A DNA stretch of 64,000 bases, taken from the NCBI GenBank assembly GCA_030849065.1, contig JASAON010001611.1:31508-95507 (forward strand), in the 5' to 3' direction. The translations under genes were made by a program, and so were the position numbers. The notes beneath the pieces were generated by a model. The model searched no databases. It was not told the origin of the DNA and saw only the letters and a list, made by a program, of their open reading frames with translations. Positions 56,081 through 64,000 of the stretch are shown here, one piece after another (within the stretch, counting starts at the first letter, position 1; each line of letters opens with the position of its first letter). The stretch comes from Jaenimonas drosophilae. Taxonomy: Eukaryota > Euglenozoa > Kinetoplastea > Trypanosomatida > Trypanosomatidae.

Positions 56081-57286
56081 TTAGATCTTCACCTCGCTCG
56101 GATCTTCTGCGGGAATCGGAATACCCCACTCCTTCAGCTGGCGCTGGTAGAAGGGCACGCTATCCTTCCAGTCTGTGAGGAGCTCCACACCCTCAGGAGT
56201 GACGACCATGGTATGCTCGAACTGCGCACTACGCTTGCCGTCCTTAGTGCTGCTCGTCCACTTGTCTGGCCAGGTAACATCCTCCCACGTGCCGAGGTTA
56301 ATCATGGGCTCAATGGTGAAGACGTGGCCTACCTTCATGATGCCAGCGCTCTTGTTGTTACGGTAGTGGCAAATGGTTGGATTGCAGTGGAAGAGTGCAC
56401 CCACACCGTGGCCGGTGTAGGATCTCACAACCCCGCACTTGGACTTATCCGCTCGGTCCTCGATGGCATCTCCAACGTGCTTGTAGAGAGCATCTGGCTG
56501 GCACACTGCAATGCCCGCCATGAGGCAGCTGTAGCTGGTGTGCACCAGCCGTACGCTGTCCTCATCTGGCTTTCCAATAAAAACTGTTTCGTTGAGATCT
56601 CCGTGGAAGCCGTCAAGGAAGCAGGAGACGTCTAAGTTCACGATATCACCTTCCTGAAGCGGGCGGCTATCAGGAATGCCGTGGCAGATGATCTCGTTGA
56701 TGCTGGTACATACTGACTTGGGGAAGTTGTAGTAGTTGAGGGGAGACGGGTACATACCACGCTCCAGAGTGGCCTCATGCACCAGACGGTCCAGCTCATC
56801 GGTTGTGACACCAGGGCGGGCCGCTGCACAGGCGATATCCAGTACCTCTCGTGAAAGGGCACAGACACGCTTGATCTTCAAAATATCAGACATGCTGCGC
56901 AAATCGGCATCATTGTAGTCGTCATGGAGGTGCTTCAGGTTGTAGGACACCGTCTTGTTACTGCCACGGAGTTTCTCCTCAGCCAGCGATACTCCATCAT
57001 TACGGTCGGCGTAGTCTGGCCTGGCAATGTGGTCAGGTACCGCTCGTCGAGCAGTAATGAGCCCCGGGCGAAGCGGTCCAGTGAAGTTGTACGTTCGTGC
57101 GTCGGACTCGGTCATGGTTGGAATATTCGCTACGAGCTGGGTAGGCTGCGTGTGCTTGAGCTTGTGGTCTCCCCAGTGTTTCTTGAAACAGTCCTGCGTA
57201 CAGAAGAAGCTGGGTGGCAGAGCTAGCTTTTTACATGTTGGGCACTGCATGCCCGCATCGCTGCTACCACATCCTTCGCAGGGCAT
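56081..57286 (-). CDS. METAP1: Methionine aminopeptidase 1
   Basis: A 401-residue type 1 methionine aminopeptidase that removes the initiator Met from nascent proteins in the cytosol. The N-terminal zinc finger of eukaryotic MetAP1 is present: C3, C6, C15, C18, C29, C33, H37 and H41/H45, used to bind ribosomes. The pita-bread catalytic domain holds the metal ligands in NLDVSC (Asp), HGDLNE (Asp), GHGVG (His), TIEPM (Glu) and QFEHTMVV (Glu), and the substrate His in CHGIPD. Length equals that of animal MetAP1. The start is the ATG giving MPCEGCGSS; the open frame runs 104 codons further upstream, including a hydrophobic stretch, but the finger is normally at the extreme N terminus and the upstream part contains a pyrimidine tract suited to trans-splicing. 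Confidence 0.95.
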   Translation of the reverse strand: MPCEGCGSSDAGMQCPTCKKLALPPSFFCTQDCFKKHWGDHKLKHTQPTQLVANIPTMTESDARTYNFTGPLRPGLITARRAVPDHIARPDYADRNDGVSLAEEKLRGSNKTVSYNLKHLHDDYNDADLRSMSDILKIKRVCALSREVLDIACAAARPGVTTDELDRLVHEATLERGMYPSPLNYYNFPKSVCTSINEIICHGIPDSRPLQEGDIVNLDVSCFLDGFHGDLNETVFIGKPDEDSVRLVHTSYSCLMAGIAVCQPDALYKHVGDAIEDRADKSKCGVVRSYTGHGVGALFHCNPTICHYRNNKSAGIMKVGHVFTIEPMINLGTWEDVTWPDKWTSSTKDGKRSAQFEHTMVVTPEGVELLTDWKDSVPFYQRQLKEWGIPIPAEDPSEVKI

Positions 57287-57996
57287 CGGCGGCGGCTCAC
57301 GTGAGTAAGTAAGCAATCTATTCTTGTAGTGATCGTTGATGTGAAGAAGCAGAATGAGAGAGAGAATAAGCACGAACATGCTGCAGTGCAGTGCATGGAA
57401 GTAGAAGCTCAAGCAGAACATGACATGTATCTGGGTTTTTTGACCTCTATCGTCTAACGAACACAATGAAAAGACAAAGGAAGATGATCGACCCCCTCTA
57501 TAGACTCTCTGATGGCTAGTCGGTAACACAACATAACGCAAAAAAGATATATATATACACGATGAGCGCCGATCATGCGCACCATGTACGCTTCCCACAA
57601 ATTGGGTATATTCTCATCGTCTGTATTGCTGACGAGGGTGGATCAAACCCGGGGTGACCCATCGTGGGTTGAGCATTCATCTTCGGTCAGCAGACTGAAA
57701 AGAAAATACAGGATCTGATTCAGCTGCAACCCCATCGTTGCGTGCACAACAACAAAATTCAAGAATAAAGAGGTTGAGGACCCGCATACGCTCATTGGAC
57801 TCCAAGGCAATATGGAACAAGTTTGTAGTTTACATCGGGTTAGAAATAGCAGAGGGAGCGTGTGTGTGTGGAGAGAGAAAGGGATCACGGCACACTTTCA
57901 CATCGCAATAAGGGAGATCCAGCTTAGGAGCCGCTGGTACCCATTTCTGTCCACGTGCTGGGGCTAGGATCATTGGCTGGCAACTCATATAGGCGC
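57287..57996. other. Spacer, 0.7 kb
   Basis: No gene is seen. A short TA repeat lies at 57548-57558 and a GT run at about 57859-57870. Confidence 0.55.
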
Positions 57997-60384
57997 TCAA
58001 AATTGTTCTTCTGGTATACCTGCAAGGTCAATAACCTCAAATTGGTCACGGTTATCCACGAAGCCATCATCATTCACTTCGAAAAAGCTCCGGCGCCGTG
58101 CCGCTTCTACATCCTTCGCGGTGGGAGCAGCGATTGGGTTCGCGTCTTGCTTCCCCGCGCGAGCAATTTGGGCCTTTGTGTGTTTGACCTCCTTGAGCAA
58201 GACGTTGTCAAAGTTGTGATTCTCGCGGTGCTTTCCACGCGTGACAGGCCGCTCCGCCGTTGAATCCACTTGGAACCAGCCTGGGGGACGCGACTGAGGT
58301 TTACCCAGCTCGGCGTCCTCTTCATCCAAATGCAGTTGATGATAGAGCTGCCGATAGTAAGGCTTTCCCTCTCCATCCTCTGCTTCCCCTCCTGCTGCCG
58401 TTGCCCGCTGCTTCCGCTGTTGGGCCCGAAAACGGTCCCACTCATCCTCATCGTCATCACTTGTGAAAAGCAAATCTCCACGAGTCGCAGGTGTTCGGGT
58501 CTCCGTACCGTTGCGACTACCGTGTGTGGTCGCCCCCATTGGAGCTCCGTTGCTCCCCTCCGTAGCGCCAATGGAGGAGGCAACGGAAGATGAATGTCCC
58601 GCTCCTGAGGAAGTGAGACGCTTACGTAGCCCTGCTACAGCGTTACCTGCCAAGACCCCACCCACGGTGAGGCCAGACTCACTATGGCCACGTACGTTTG
58701 CTTGCACTTGGCCTGTGGAGGGACGTGAGGATGAGAAGGAGGGGTTCAGCCGCGGACGGGCACCGGAGCATGAGGTTGAGGGGCGCTGGTAGAGAGGTCG
58801 TGTTTGCTTCTCCACAGCATCGGTGAGCACATCGTCATAACCGCAATCACGGATGCATTCTTGGACTAGACGCAGCTCTTCCGCCAGCGCAGAATCCGTC
58901 GGGTCAATGTACGCACTTTGGAGAAGACTCCGAAGCGACTCACGATGATCATCCATGGCGGATGGGGCGCGAGGAGGCATCTCATGTGTGGAGTCTTCAT
59001 CCCTCATGGAGTCGATCCCCTGCGAGTCTTCTAGTTCCTGATCACCATGAATTGGAATGTCATCTAAAGTCACTAGGTTGGGCATGAGTAACGATACCCA
59101 CTCACGCATGGCTAGCACACGACGAAAGCTCGTAGGGTAGTGGCTAGTGGTTGCGTCATATTCGCTAGTAGGACCTTCAGGCTCGGCAGCCGATGCGTCA
59201 ATCTGGTCATTGTCATGCTCTGCCGCCTTGAGTTCTTTGAGTTGTTCCGTCACTTCGTTCGACCGCTCGATTGGATTCCCTTGAAGTGAGAGGGTCACCA
59301 CATGATCCAGCCTCGACAAGACAAACTGAAGAGTTGGGGCATCGGCCAAGGCGTTGCCCTCCAGGTCTAGCACCTGCAAACTTCCGCTAAGGTCAAGCAG
59401 CGGAGTTACATCCTCCACATGGTTGAAGGCTAGGTAGAGCTCCTGAAGCACAGGTGTACAGCTACCAATTCCTCGTAGATCTTGTACTTGGGAATTATTG
59501 AGCCACAGATACTTCACATGGTGCAGCTGTGTTCCCAGAAGTCGCATCTTGGGAATGCGAGAGCGATTCATCTTGAGTGAAACAATTTGTGGCAGGAGAC
59601 GGCCAATTTGGTCTACGCCCATCATGCCTTCGGCATCTACACGCAGCTCCGTGGTGAGTACCAGATGGAGGTCTTCCCAACCCGTCCAGTCCTTGAGTAC
59701 TTCTTCGCTCACTATTACCTGCTTAGGTCCACGACGGCCCTCCATACAGGAATCATCATTCCCAACACCGTGAAGGCTGTCCTCAGGAGAACGAAGAGAA
59801 AAGGGGGCGCTGCGCTCACTTTGGGCTGTGGGACAGGAGCTTGGGTCACGGCAATCCCCACTTCGAGGAGGGCTAGCCAACTGGCGTTCTCCGTCCACAC
59901 GGTCTTCATCTCCACGGCTGCGGCTTGCGGGGCTGTTGTTGTTGTTATTCACCCCACTACACCTCAGAACACTATCCTCTGGCGAGGCGGCGGTACCCCG
60001 TTGCGATGGAAGCCCAGCTACAGACGATTCAGTGGCGGTGCTAGCGGAGAAGGAGAACCCGCGGGGCGGGAGGCCAATTTCCTCGTTGATACGCCCAGAG
60101 GATTTGGCTGCCACAGGGCTTGACAGCCGAGGCATGGGCCGCTTCTTCTGAAGTAGGCTTCGCGTGAGTTCCTTGACAGAAGTCAACCCGCCACTACTGC
60201 CAAGCTCACGCTCTAGGCCATGTGAATCCCCCGAGATGCTTTGGGCATCTTCGCTGGTAACGGATGGCAGGGGTGAGAGTTTCCGTGGGAGTGACGCGGG
60301 CTTTGGACCGGAAGGGCGGGATGGGTGAGCCGAAGGCTTCCGAGGAGCCGTACGCACCGCCGTAGTTGTGGTGGGATTGCTCAT
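57997..60384 (-). CDS. LRRC56: LRRC56-like leucine-rich repeat protein (dynein arm/IFT)
   Basis: A 795-residue protein. The first 220 residues are basic, Ser/Pro-rich and disordered. A leucine-rich repeat block spans about 240-380: LVLTTELRVDAEG, LPQIVSLKMNRSRI, HVKYLWLNNSQVQDLRGIG, LQELYLAFNHVEDVTPL, LQVLDLEGNALAD and VTLSLQGNP, closed by a cap after a variable insert (MREWVSLLMPNLVTLDDIP, about 423-441). Repeat order and the LRVD and LDLEGN motifs match LRRC56, which in trypanosomes and humans helps intraflagellar transport deliver outer dynein arms to the distal flagellum. The C-terminal third is charged and low complexity, with DDDEDEWDRFRAQQRKQR. The ATG giving MSNPTTTTAV is preceded by a strong splice-acceptor-like sequence. 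Orthology is likely but rests on visual motif matching. Confidence 0.8.
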   Translation of the reverse strand: MSNPTTTTAVRTAPRKPSAHPSRPSGPKPASLPRKLSPLPSVTSEDAQSISGDSHGLERELGSSGGLTSVKELTRSLLQKKRPMPRLSSPVAAKSSGRINEEIGLPPRGFSFSASTATESSVAGLPSQRGTAASPEDSVLRCSGVNNNNNSPASRSRGDEDRVDGERQLASPPRSGDCRDPSSCPTAQSERSAPFSLRSPEDSLHGVGNDDSCMEGRRGPKQVIVSEEVLKDWTGWEDLHLVLTTELRVDAEGMMGVDQIGRLLPQIVSLKMNRSRIPKMRLLGTQLHHVKYLWLNNSQVQDLRGIGSCTPVLQELYLAFNHVEDVTPLLDLSGSLQVLDLEGNALADAPTLQFVLSRLDHVVTLSLQGNPIERSNEVTEQLKELKAAEHDNDQIDASAAEPEGPTSEYDATTSHYPTSFRRVLAMREWVSLLMPNLVTLDDIPIHGDQELEDSQGIDSMRDEDSTHEMPPRAPSAMDDHRESLRSLLQSAYIDPTDSALAEELRLVQECIRDCGYDDVLTDAVEKQTRPLYQRPSTSCSGARPRLNPSFSSSRPSTGQVQANVRGHSESGLTVGGVLAGNAVAGLRKRLTSSGAGHSSSVASSIGATEGSNGAPMGATTHGSRNGTETRTPATRGDLLFTSDDDEDEWDRFRAQQRKQRATAAGGEAEDGEGKPYYRQLYHQLHLDEEDAELGKPQSRPPGWFQVDSTAERPVTRGKHRENHNFDNVLLKEVKHTKAQIARAGKQDANPIAAPTAKDVEAARRRSFFEVNDDGFVDNRDQFEVIDLAGIPEEQF

Positions 60385-60395
60385 CACCCGGGCAG

Positions 60396-60416
60396 CTATA
60401 GATTGAGAAAAGAAAC
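60396..60416 (-). promoter_or_regulatory. Putative trans-splice acceptor for LRRC56
   Basis: On the minus strand TTTCTTTTCTCAATCTATAG ends with an AG at 60397-60396, eleven bases before the chosen ATG. It is a textbook kinetoplastid acceptor layout and supports the start codon. Confidence 0.55.
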
Positions 60417-62030
60417 GGTGTCAGCACAGATAACGAGTTGATCCCAAAGTTGATGACGTTTTACGACCCGCTCAACGTCAACCAAAAGATGTGAGATGTG
60501 GCACAACTCCCTGACAACGTTGACGTGTTGTGTACAGGTATCCTTGACTCGGACGAAACTAAATCTACGACTTCATGCGATGAGAAGAAAGAAGGAGAAA
60601 ACCATAATTCAATCCGTTTGTGTCACACATCGTCATGGATTTTCTGTATGAGATACCACGCAGATGATGAGTGCTGTGCCCCAACACCACACCAGCGAGG
60701 CTGTGCCAACTTTTTTTTTTCTGCAGTTGAACTAGGTACACATAGTTGAATAGAGGGTAGAGGACTAGAACGAAAATAAACGGTCGAGTAAGCAGACTAG
60801 GACCACCAACCCACACAACACGACGGAGGAAGCTCCTTGGCGCGCCACTACACAGTAGTGAAGGGCTGCACGTGTCAGCGTTAAGTTGATGGATAATCAC
60901 TAATCCACTCAGGGGATCGCCCCCGAAACAGCTCCTTTTTCAGTTTCCTCTCGTTTCAACTACTCATCCATTCACAGTTTTGCTCCCTTCATTTGCGTAG
61001 ATCTATACACATCTTTTCCTCGTTGTACTACCTCGTCGTGGCTCCGTGCAGGGTCACTGGGCGCGCGTGCATCCAATGGCAATGGTGGCCCAGATCAGCG
61101 CTGATGCTACAGAGCGCTGAACATCCCAGCTTCGCACATCCGCTCATGCGCAAGGAGAAAGATGCATCCACGTAGGCTGATACTTCTCCATGGCATGCCC
61201 AAGAAGAGTGAAAAGGTGGGGCGAGGGGAGTGTGTGGCAGGGCTGCTGTTTTAGAAAACAATGGCAGCCTTCAGCCGTGCACACACCCACACACATTGAT
61301 TCACCCAACGAGTATGCACCAGTCAACACTCCATGTTGCTTCCCTCCAGAGAGGGAATGACTTGGGGATGTTAACGGGCACAATTAACACTACCATCGCA
61401 CTGTTGTAGTTGGTGGAGCGTCTTCCCCTCGTAGACACACACACGCGCATATTCACGGAGAGCTGCAGTGACGGTTGCATATGGCACGAGGAAGCGAAGG
61501 AGGAGTAGGAGATCTCATCCGTTGAATTTGGTAGATGGTTTTTTACGTACTTCACAGGGGAGGGGGGTGGGGAGGTACACCGGTACTGACGTAGCGGTGT
61601 GTGGACATCTTACATCAAATCTCCTCCTCGTGGAGGTGCCTCCTCCCCCCAACGAGCCACGAACCCCTCCTCCGACAACACAACAAAAACAAATCGAGCC
61701 CAATCCCTCCAGCGACAAAAGCCCTCGTGTGTCCGTAACCGATGCTGGATCACGTGGGGGGAGGAGGAGGGAGTTGCTGGAGTGGAACCTGAGGGAGGGG
61801 GGCACGAGCCGGAACGAGTGGAGGAAGGAACAAAAAGAAAATGAAAAGAACGGCGACGCAGCACACCACACGGAGAAGAGTGCGTCATGGTGACAGCGGG
61901 CAGTAGCCAAACAAGAGCGGCGCAGCCCGCCTTCCCTTCATCCAGTGTATGCAGCCTATGTACATGGTCCTCATAGTTGTGATGGCGTATAGGAGGTTTG
62001 GTCGCCTGAGATGAACCACGGTACACGGGC
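60417..62030. other. Spacer, 1.6 kb
   Basis: No supported gene. A T run lies at 60711-60720; a purine-rich plus-strand region at about 61760-61850 reads as a pyrimidine tract on the minus strand and produces spurious Ser/Phe/Pro-rich open frames. Confidence 0.55.
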
Positions 62031-63941
62031 CTACGCCTTGATCCACACGCCAGTGACCTTCCTCTCGTTCACCTTCTCTGGGATGTAGCGGAAGTACTTG
62101 CGAGAAGCAGTCTGGGCCTTCTTGTTGCGCTCCAGAAGGTTCATCGTGGCCTCGCGGATGTCGTGCTCACGAGCAAGGAAGTCGTCAATGAAGTGGTACG
62201 GAGGAGACGTGGGCTCCTCATAGGTGTACTCACCCTCTTCCTCCTCCTCTACTTCCTCGGCGGCGACCTCTTCCATCTGGGCCTCTTCATCACCCTCAGC
62301 AACCTCACCCTCCTCGGCAGCCTCAGCCTCCTCAGCGGCCTCGCCCTCCTCAGCAGCCTCAGCCTCTTCCTCAGCAGCGGCCTCCTCCGCGACCTCAGCA
62401 GCCTCCTCCTCCTCCACCGCGACCTCGACCTCCTCTTCAGGGGCCTCCTCCACGGGGGCGGAGGCAGGGGCGGCTTCGGCGGTCAGACCAAGCTCAGCCT
62501 GAAGGCGGGCACGGAGCTCATCGCGCTCACGGGCCTCACGCTCCTCGCGGTCGGCCTTCTCCTGGCGGAGAGCGGCACGGCGGTCCAGCTCCTTCTGCAC
62601 GCGCAGGGGGAGGATGCCGAAGCGGCTGAAGCGGTACCAGTGCCAGCAGCGCTGGATGGTGAGGGCGCAGTTGTCTAGGAGTTCCTTCCCCCACACCATC
62701 GAGTGCTTCATGTTCTCAATACGGTCACGGCTGTAGCGCTCAAGCCGCTCGCGCACGCGGCGCTGAATACCCATGCGGTAGAGCTTGAGGCGGTTGACAA
62801 CGAGGTACATACGGAATGAGCGGGCAATGATGCGCACCACGCGGTTCATGAAGGTGCTCGTCAGCTCCTTGCCACGAACCTTGGCGTCGTGGCGCCTATA
62901 CTGGATCGCACGCTGGAGCACACCGGCGTTGAAGTCCATGTCCTCCTTGCGGATACCCTCGCGCTTCCACTCAATACGGCTGACAACTTCCTGGGTGTTG
63001 AGGGCATCCTCGCGGTCCTGGCGGCGCTCACGCATCTCCTTGTTCTCATTCTCCACGTAGCACATTGGAGGTGGCTCCACAGGGTTGCGGTTCTTCTTGA
63101 ACTCGAGAATGGTGCGGCGGCGTGGTCCTTCCTTGGCCTTCTCCGCCTCAATGGCAGCCTCCTCCGCGGCAAGGGCCTCCTTCTCCTCCTCGGTGAGCTC
63201 GTTGACGGGGGCGGCGATGGTATGACGGCGCCAGGGGAAGTACTTCTTGGGCTTCTCGTGGACAGGGCACTCAAGCTCTTCGGGCAGCTCCTCAGCCGCA
63301 ACACCCTCCTCCTCCTCCATACGCTCACGAAGCTTGCGGCGGAGATGCCAGCGGATGGTACGCTGAAGCTTGATGGCCGCACCCTCGAAGCGGCTACGCT
63401 GCCACGTCATCATTGCCTTCATGGAACCCTTCTTGGCCTCGACGTAGTCGTGAAGGCACTTCTTGGGCCACTCCTCCTTGATGGCGGCATACTTCTTTGC
63501 GCGCTCCTTGGCTACAACCGTGCGCCACCAGTTCTGGATCATCCGCGCGCGCCAGTTCACGGCCTGCTCGAAGGTGCGGGCGTTCTGGAGACGGCGGCGG
63601 CAGAGGATACCACGCCACATGCGGCTCACCTCGCACTGTGCCCAGTTCTCGCGGTCGCCGGCGAGGGCAAGATCGTTCTTGTAAACTGGACCGGGGCGCG
63701 GGGGGACCTTTACGCGGGGAGGCATCTCACCCGGGGGGCGAGGGGGGAAGAAGAGATTGCAGATGGGGAAGGCAACATCGGCGTTGAGCGGTGGGGCATC
63801 CTCCATCAGGGCCACCTGCATCTCGTCGTAGTTGCCATCGCTGTGGCAGGCCACCAGCTTGTTCTGCTTGTCGCTCTGGGCATCGCCCTCCGATGCGGCC
63901 TTCACGTTCTCCAGTGCTGCGGCGTTCTCAGCAACGCTCAT
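62031..63941 (-). CDS. IQ-motif, Glu/Ala-rich protein, probably abundant and flagellar
   Basis: A 636-residue protein. Several IQ-like calmodulin-binding helices are visible: SRMWRGILCRRR (106-117), MIQNWWRTVVAKER (134-147), IKLQRTIRWHLRRK (190-203), RIIARSFRMYLVVNR (about 372) and ALTIQRCWHWYRFSR (about 431). Between them lie charged helices. Residues about 495-575 are a nearly pure Glu/Ala tract with repeats of AEAAEEGE, followed by EGEYTYEEPTSPPYHFIDDF and a basic helical end. No enzyme motif. Codon use is strongly biased toward C/G third positions, as in the malate dehydrogenase gene, implying high expression. Abundant, calmodulin-binding, acidic proteins of this kind are typical of the paraflagellar rod, so that location is a reasonable guess. 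I do not recognise a named orthologue. The start is the ATG giving MSVAENAAAL. Confidence 0.83.
   Translation of the reverse strand: MSVAENAAALENVKAASEGDAQSDKQNKLVACHSDGNYDEMQVALMEDAPPLNADVAFPICNLFFPPRPPGEMPPRVKVPPRPGPVYKNDLALAGDRENWAQCEVSRMWRGILCRRRLQNARTFEQAVNWRARMIQNWWRTVVAKERAKKYAAIKEEWPKKCLHDYVEAKKGSMKAMMTWQRSRFEGAAIKLQRTIRWHLRRKLRERMEEEEGVAAEELPEELECPVHEKPKKYFPWRRHTIAAPVNELTEEEKEALAAEEAAIEAEKAKEGPRRRTILEFKKNRNPVEPPPMCYVENENKEMRERRQDREDALNTQEVVSRIEWKREGIRKEDMDFNAGVLQRAIQYRRHDAKVRGKELTSTFMNRVVRIIARSFRMYLVVNRLKLYRMGIQRRVRERLERYSRDRIENMKHSMVWGKELLDNCALTIQRCWHWYRFSRFGILPLRVQKELDRRAALRQEKADREEREARERDELRARLQAELGLTAEAAPASAPVEEAPEEEVEVAVEEEEAAEVAEEAAAEEEAEAAEEGEAAEEAEAAEEGEVAEGDEEAQMEEVAAEEVEEEEEGEYTYEEPTSPPYHFIDDFLAREHDIREATMNLLERNKKAQTASRKYFRYIPEKVNERKVTGVWIKA
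62222..62458 (-). repeat. Glu/Ala-codon repeat tract
   Basis: Imperfect repeats of CTC/GCC-type triplets on the plus strand encode the Glu/Ala-rich tract of the IQ protein, including two close copies of AEAAEEGE. Confidence 0.8.
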
Positions 63942-64000
63942 GTTGTGTGAATGGGCGTAAAGGGGAGAATAGGATAGAGTTCGGGTATGCTAAGTAACAC
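63942..64000. other. Leader of the IQ protein gene, cut by the window edge
   Basis: The minus strand here contains a pyrimidine tract (TCCTATTCTCCCCTTT) close to the ATG. Confidence 0.5.

Noticed and set aside
55736..56635. 299-codon open frame on the plus strand
   Set aside because: About half lies antisense to methionine aminopeptidase and the rest in a spacer; no domain and the wrong strand for the unit.
57287..57598. N-terminal extension of methionine aminopeptidase with a hydrophobic segment
   Set aside because: Eukaryotic MetAP1 begins at its zinc finger; the extension contains a splice-acceptor-like pyrimidine tract and would create an unexpected membrane anchor.
57630..57680. Possible tRNA on the minus strand (GGGTTTGATCC-like T-loop)
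   Set aside because: Flanking bases cannot form a T-arm or acceptor stem, and no A-box lies at the right distance.
61515..61910. 131-codon minus-strand open frame upstream of LRRC56's leader region
   Set aside because: Ser/Phe/Pro-rich translation of a pyrimidine tract between genes; no motif.
62889..63950. 353-codon open frame on the plus strand
   Set aside because: It lies exactly antisense to the IQ protein gene. Strong codon bias on the minus strand removes stop codons from the opposite strand; the translation is Leu/Val/Gly-rich with no domain.
1..64000. CRISPR arrays, insertion sequences or bacterial operons
   Set aside because: No spaced palindromic repeats, transposase or ribosome-binding-site pattern; the genes are clearly eukaryotic.

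Overview
The window looks like nuclear DNA of a kinetoplastid flagellate. All 22 recognisable genes lie on the minus strand, have no visible introns, and are separated by spacers rich in polypyrimidine tracts when read on the minus strand. This is the layout of one polycistronic unit processed by spliced-leader trans-splicing. Supporting signs are a malate dehydrogenase ending in the peroxisome/glycosome signal SKL, a histone H3 with the [13 protein letters not shown] core, an expanded set of kinesins, and flagellar proteins. A free-living bodonid such as Bodo would fit the mix of receptor-like and multi-span surface proteins, but genus cannot be fixed from this sequence alone. Several of the longest open frames begin at non-ATG codons; the CDS starts given here were moved to the first plausible ATG.

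Layout, left to right (transcription runs right to left). 0-4.4 kb: NDUFAF5-like complex I assembly factor, a short coiled-coil protein, glycosomal malate dehydrogenase. 4.7-18.4 kb: three tandem kinesins with related kinesin-3-like motors and different tails. 18.8-26.7 kb: UTP11 (rRNA processing), RPAC1 (shared RNA polymerase I/III subunit), and a large degenerate DEAH helicase carrying a SURP module. 27-34 kb: a single-pass receptor with two ANF-type ligand-binding domains and no cyclase domain, a variant-looking histone H3, a protein with two CYTH domains, and a tiny type I membrane protein. 34-36.2 kb: a long spacer. 36-46 kb: an Asn/Pro/Gly-rich protein, another 2 kb spacer, and a very large pseudokinase fused to TBCC-like beta-helix segments. 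46.9-51.1 kb: two tandem five-span membrane proteins with prominin-like topology. 51.6-64 kb: a calponin-homology protein of SPATA4 type, methionine aminopeptidase 1, LRRC56, and an IQ-motif Glu/Ala-rich protein.

Neighbouring genes in such units usually do not share a pathway, so order is weak evidence of function. Three themes recur: cilium/flagellum and microtubules (kinesins, LRRC56, CH protein, IQ protein, TBCC-like repeats), RNA and ribosome biogenesis (UTP11, RPAC1, SURP pseudohelicase), and surface reception (ANF receptor, pentaspan pair). The most unusual items are the SURP-bearing pseudohelicase, the pseudokinase/beta-helix fusion, the double-CYTH protein, and the pentaspan pair whose 5' ends are nearly identical while the rest has diverged.
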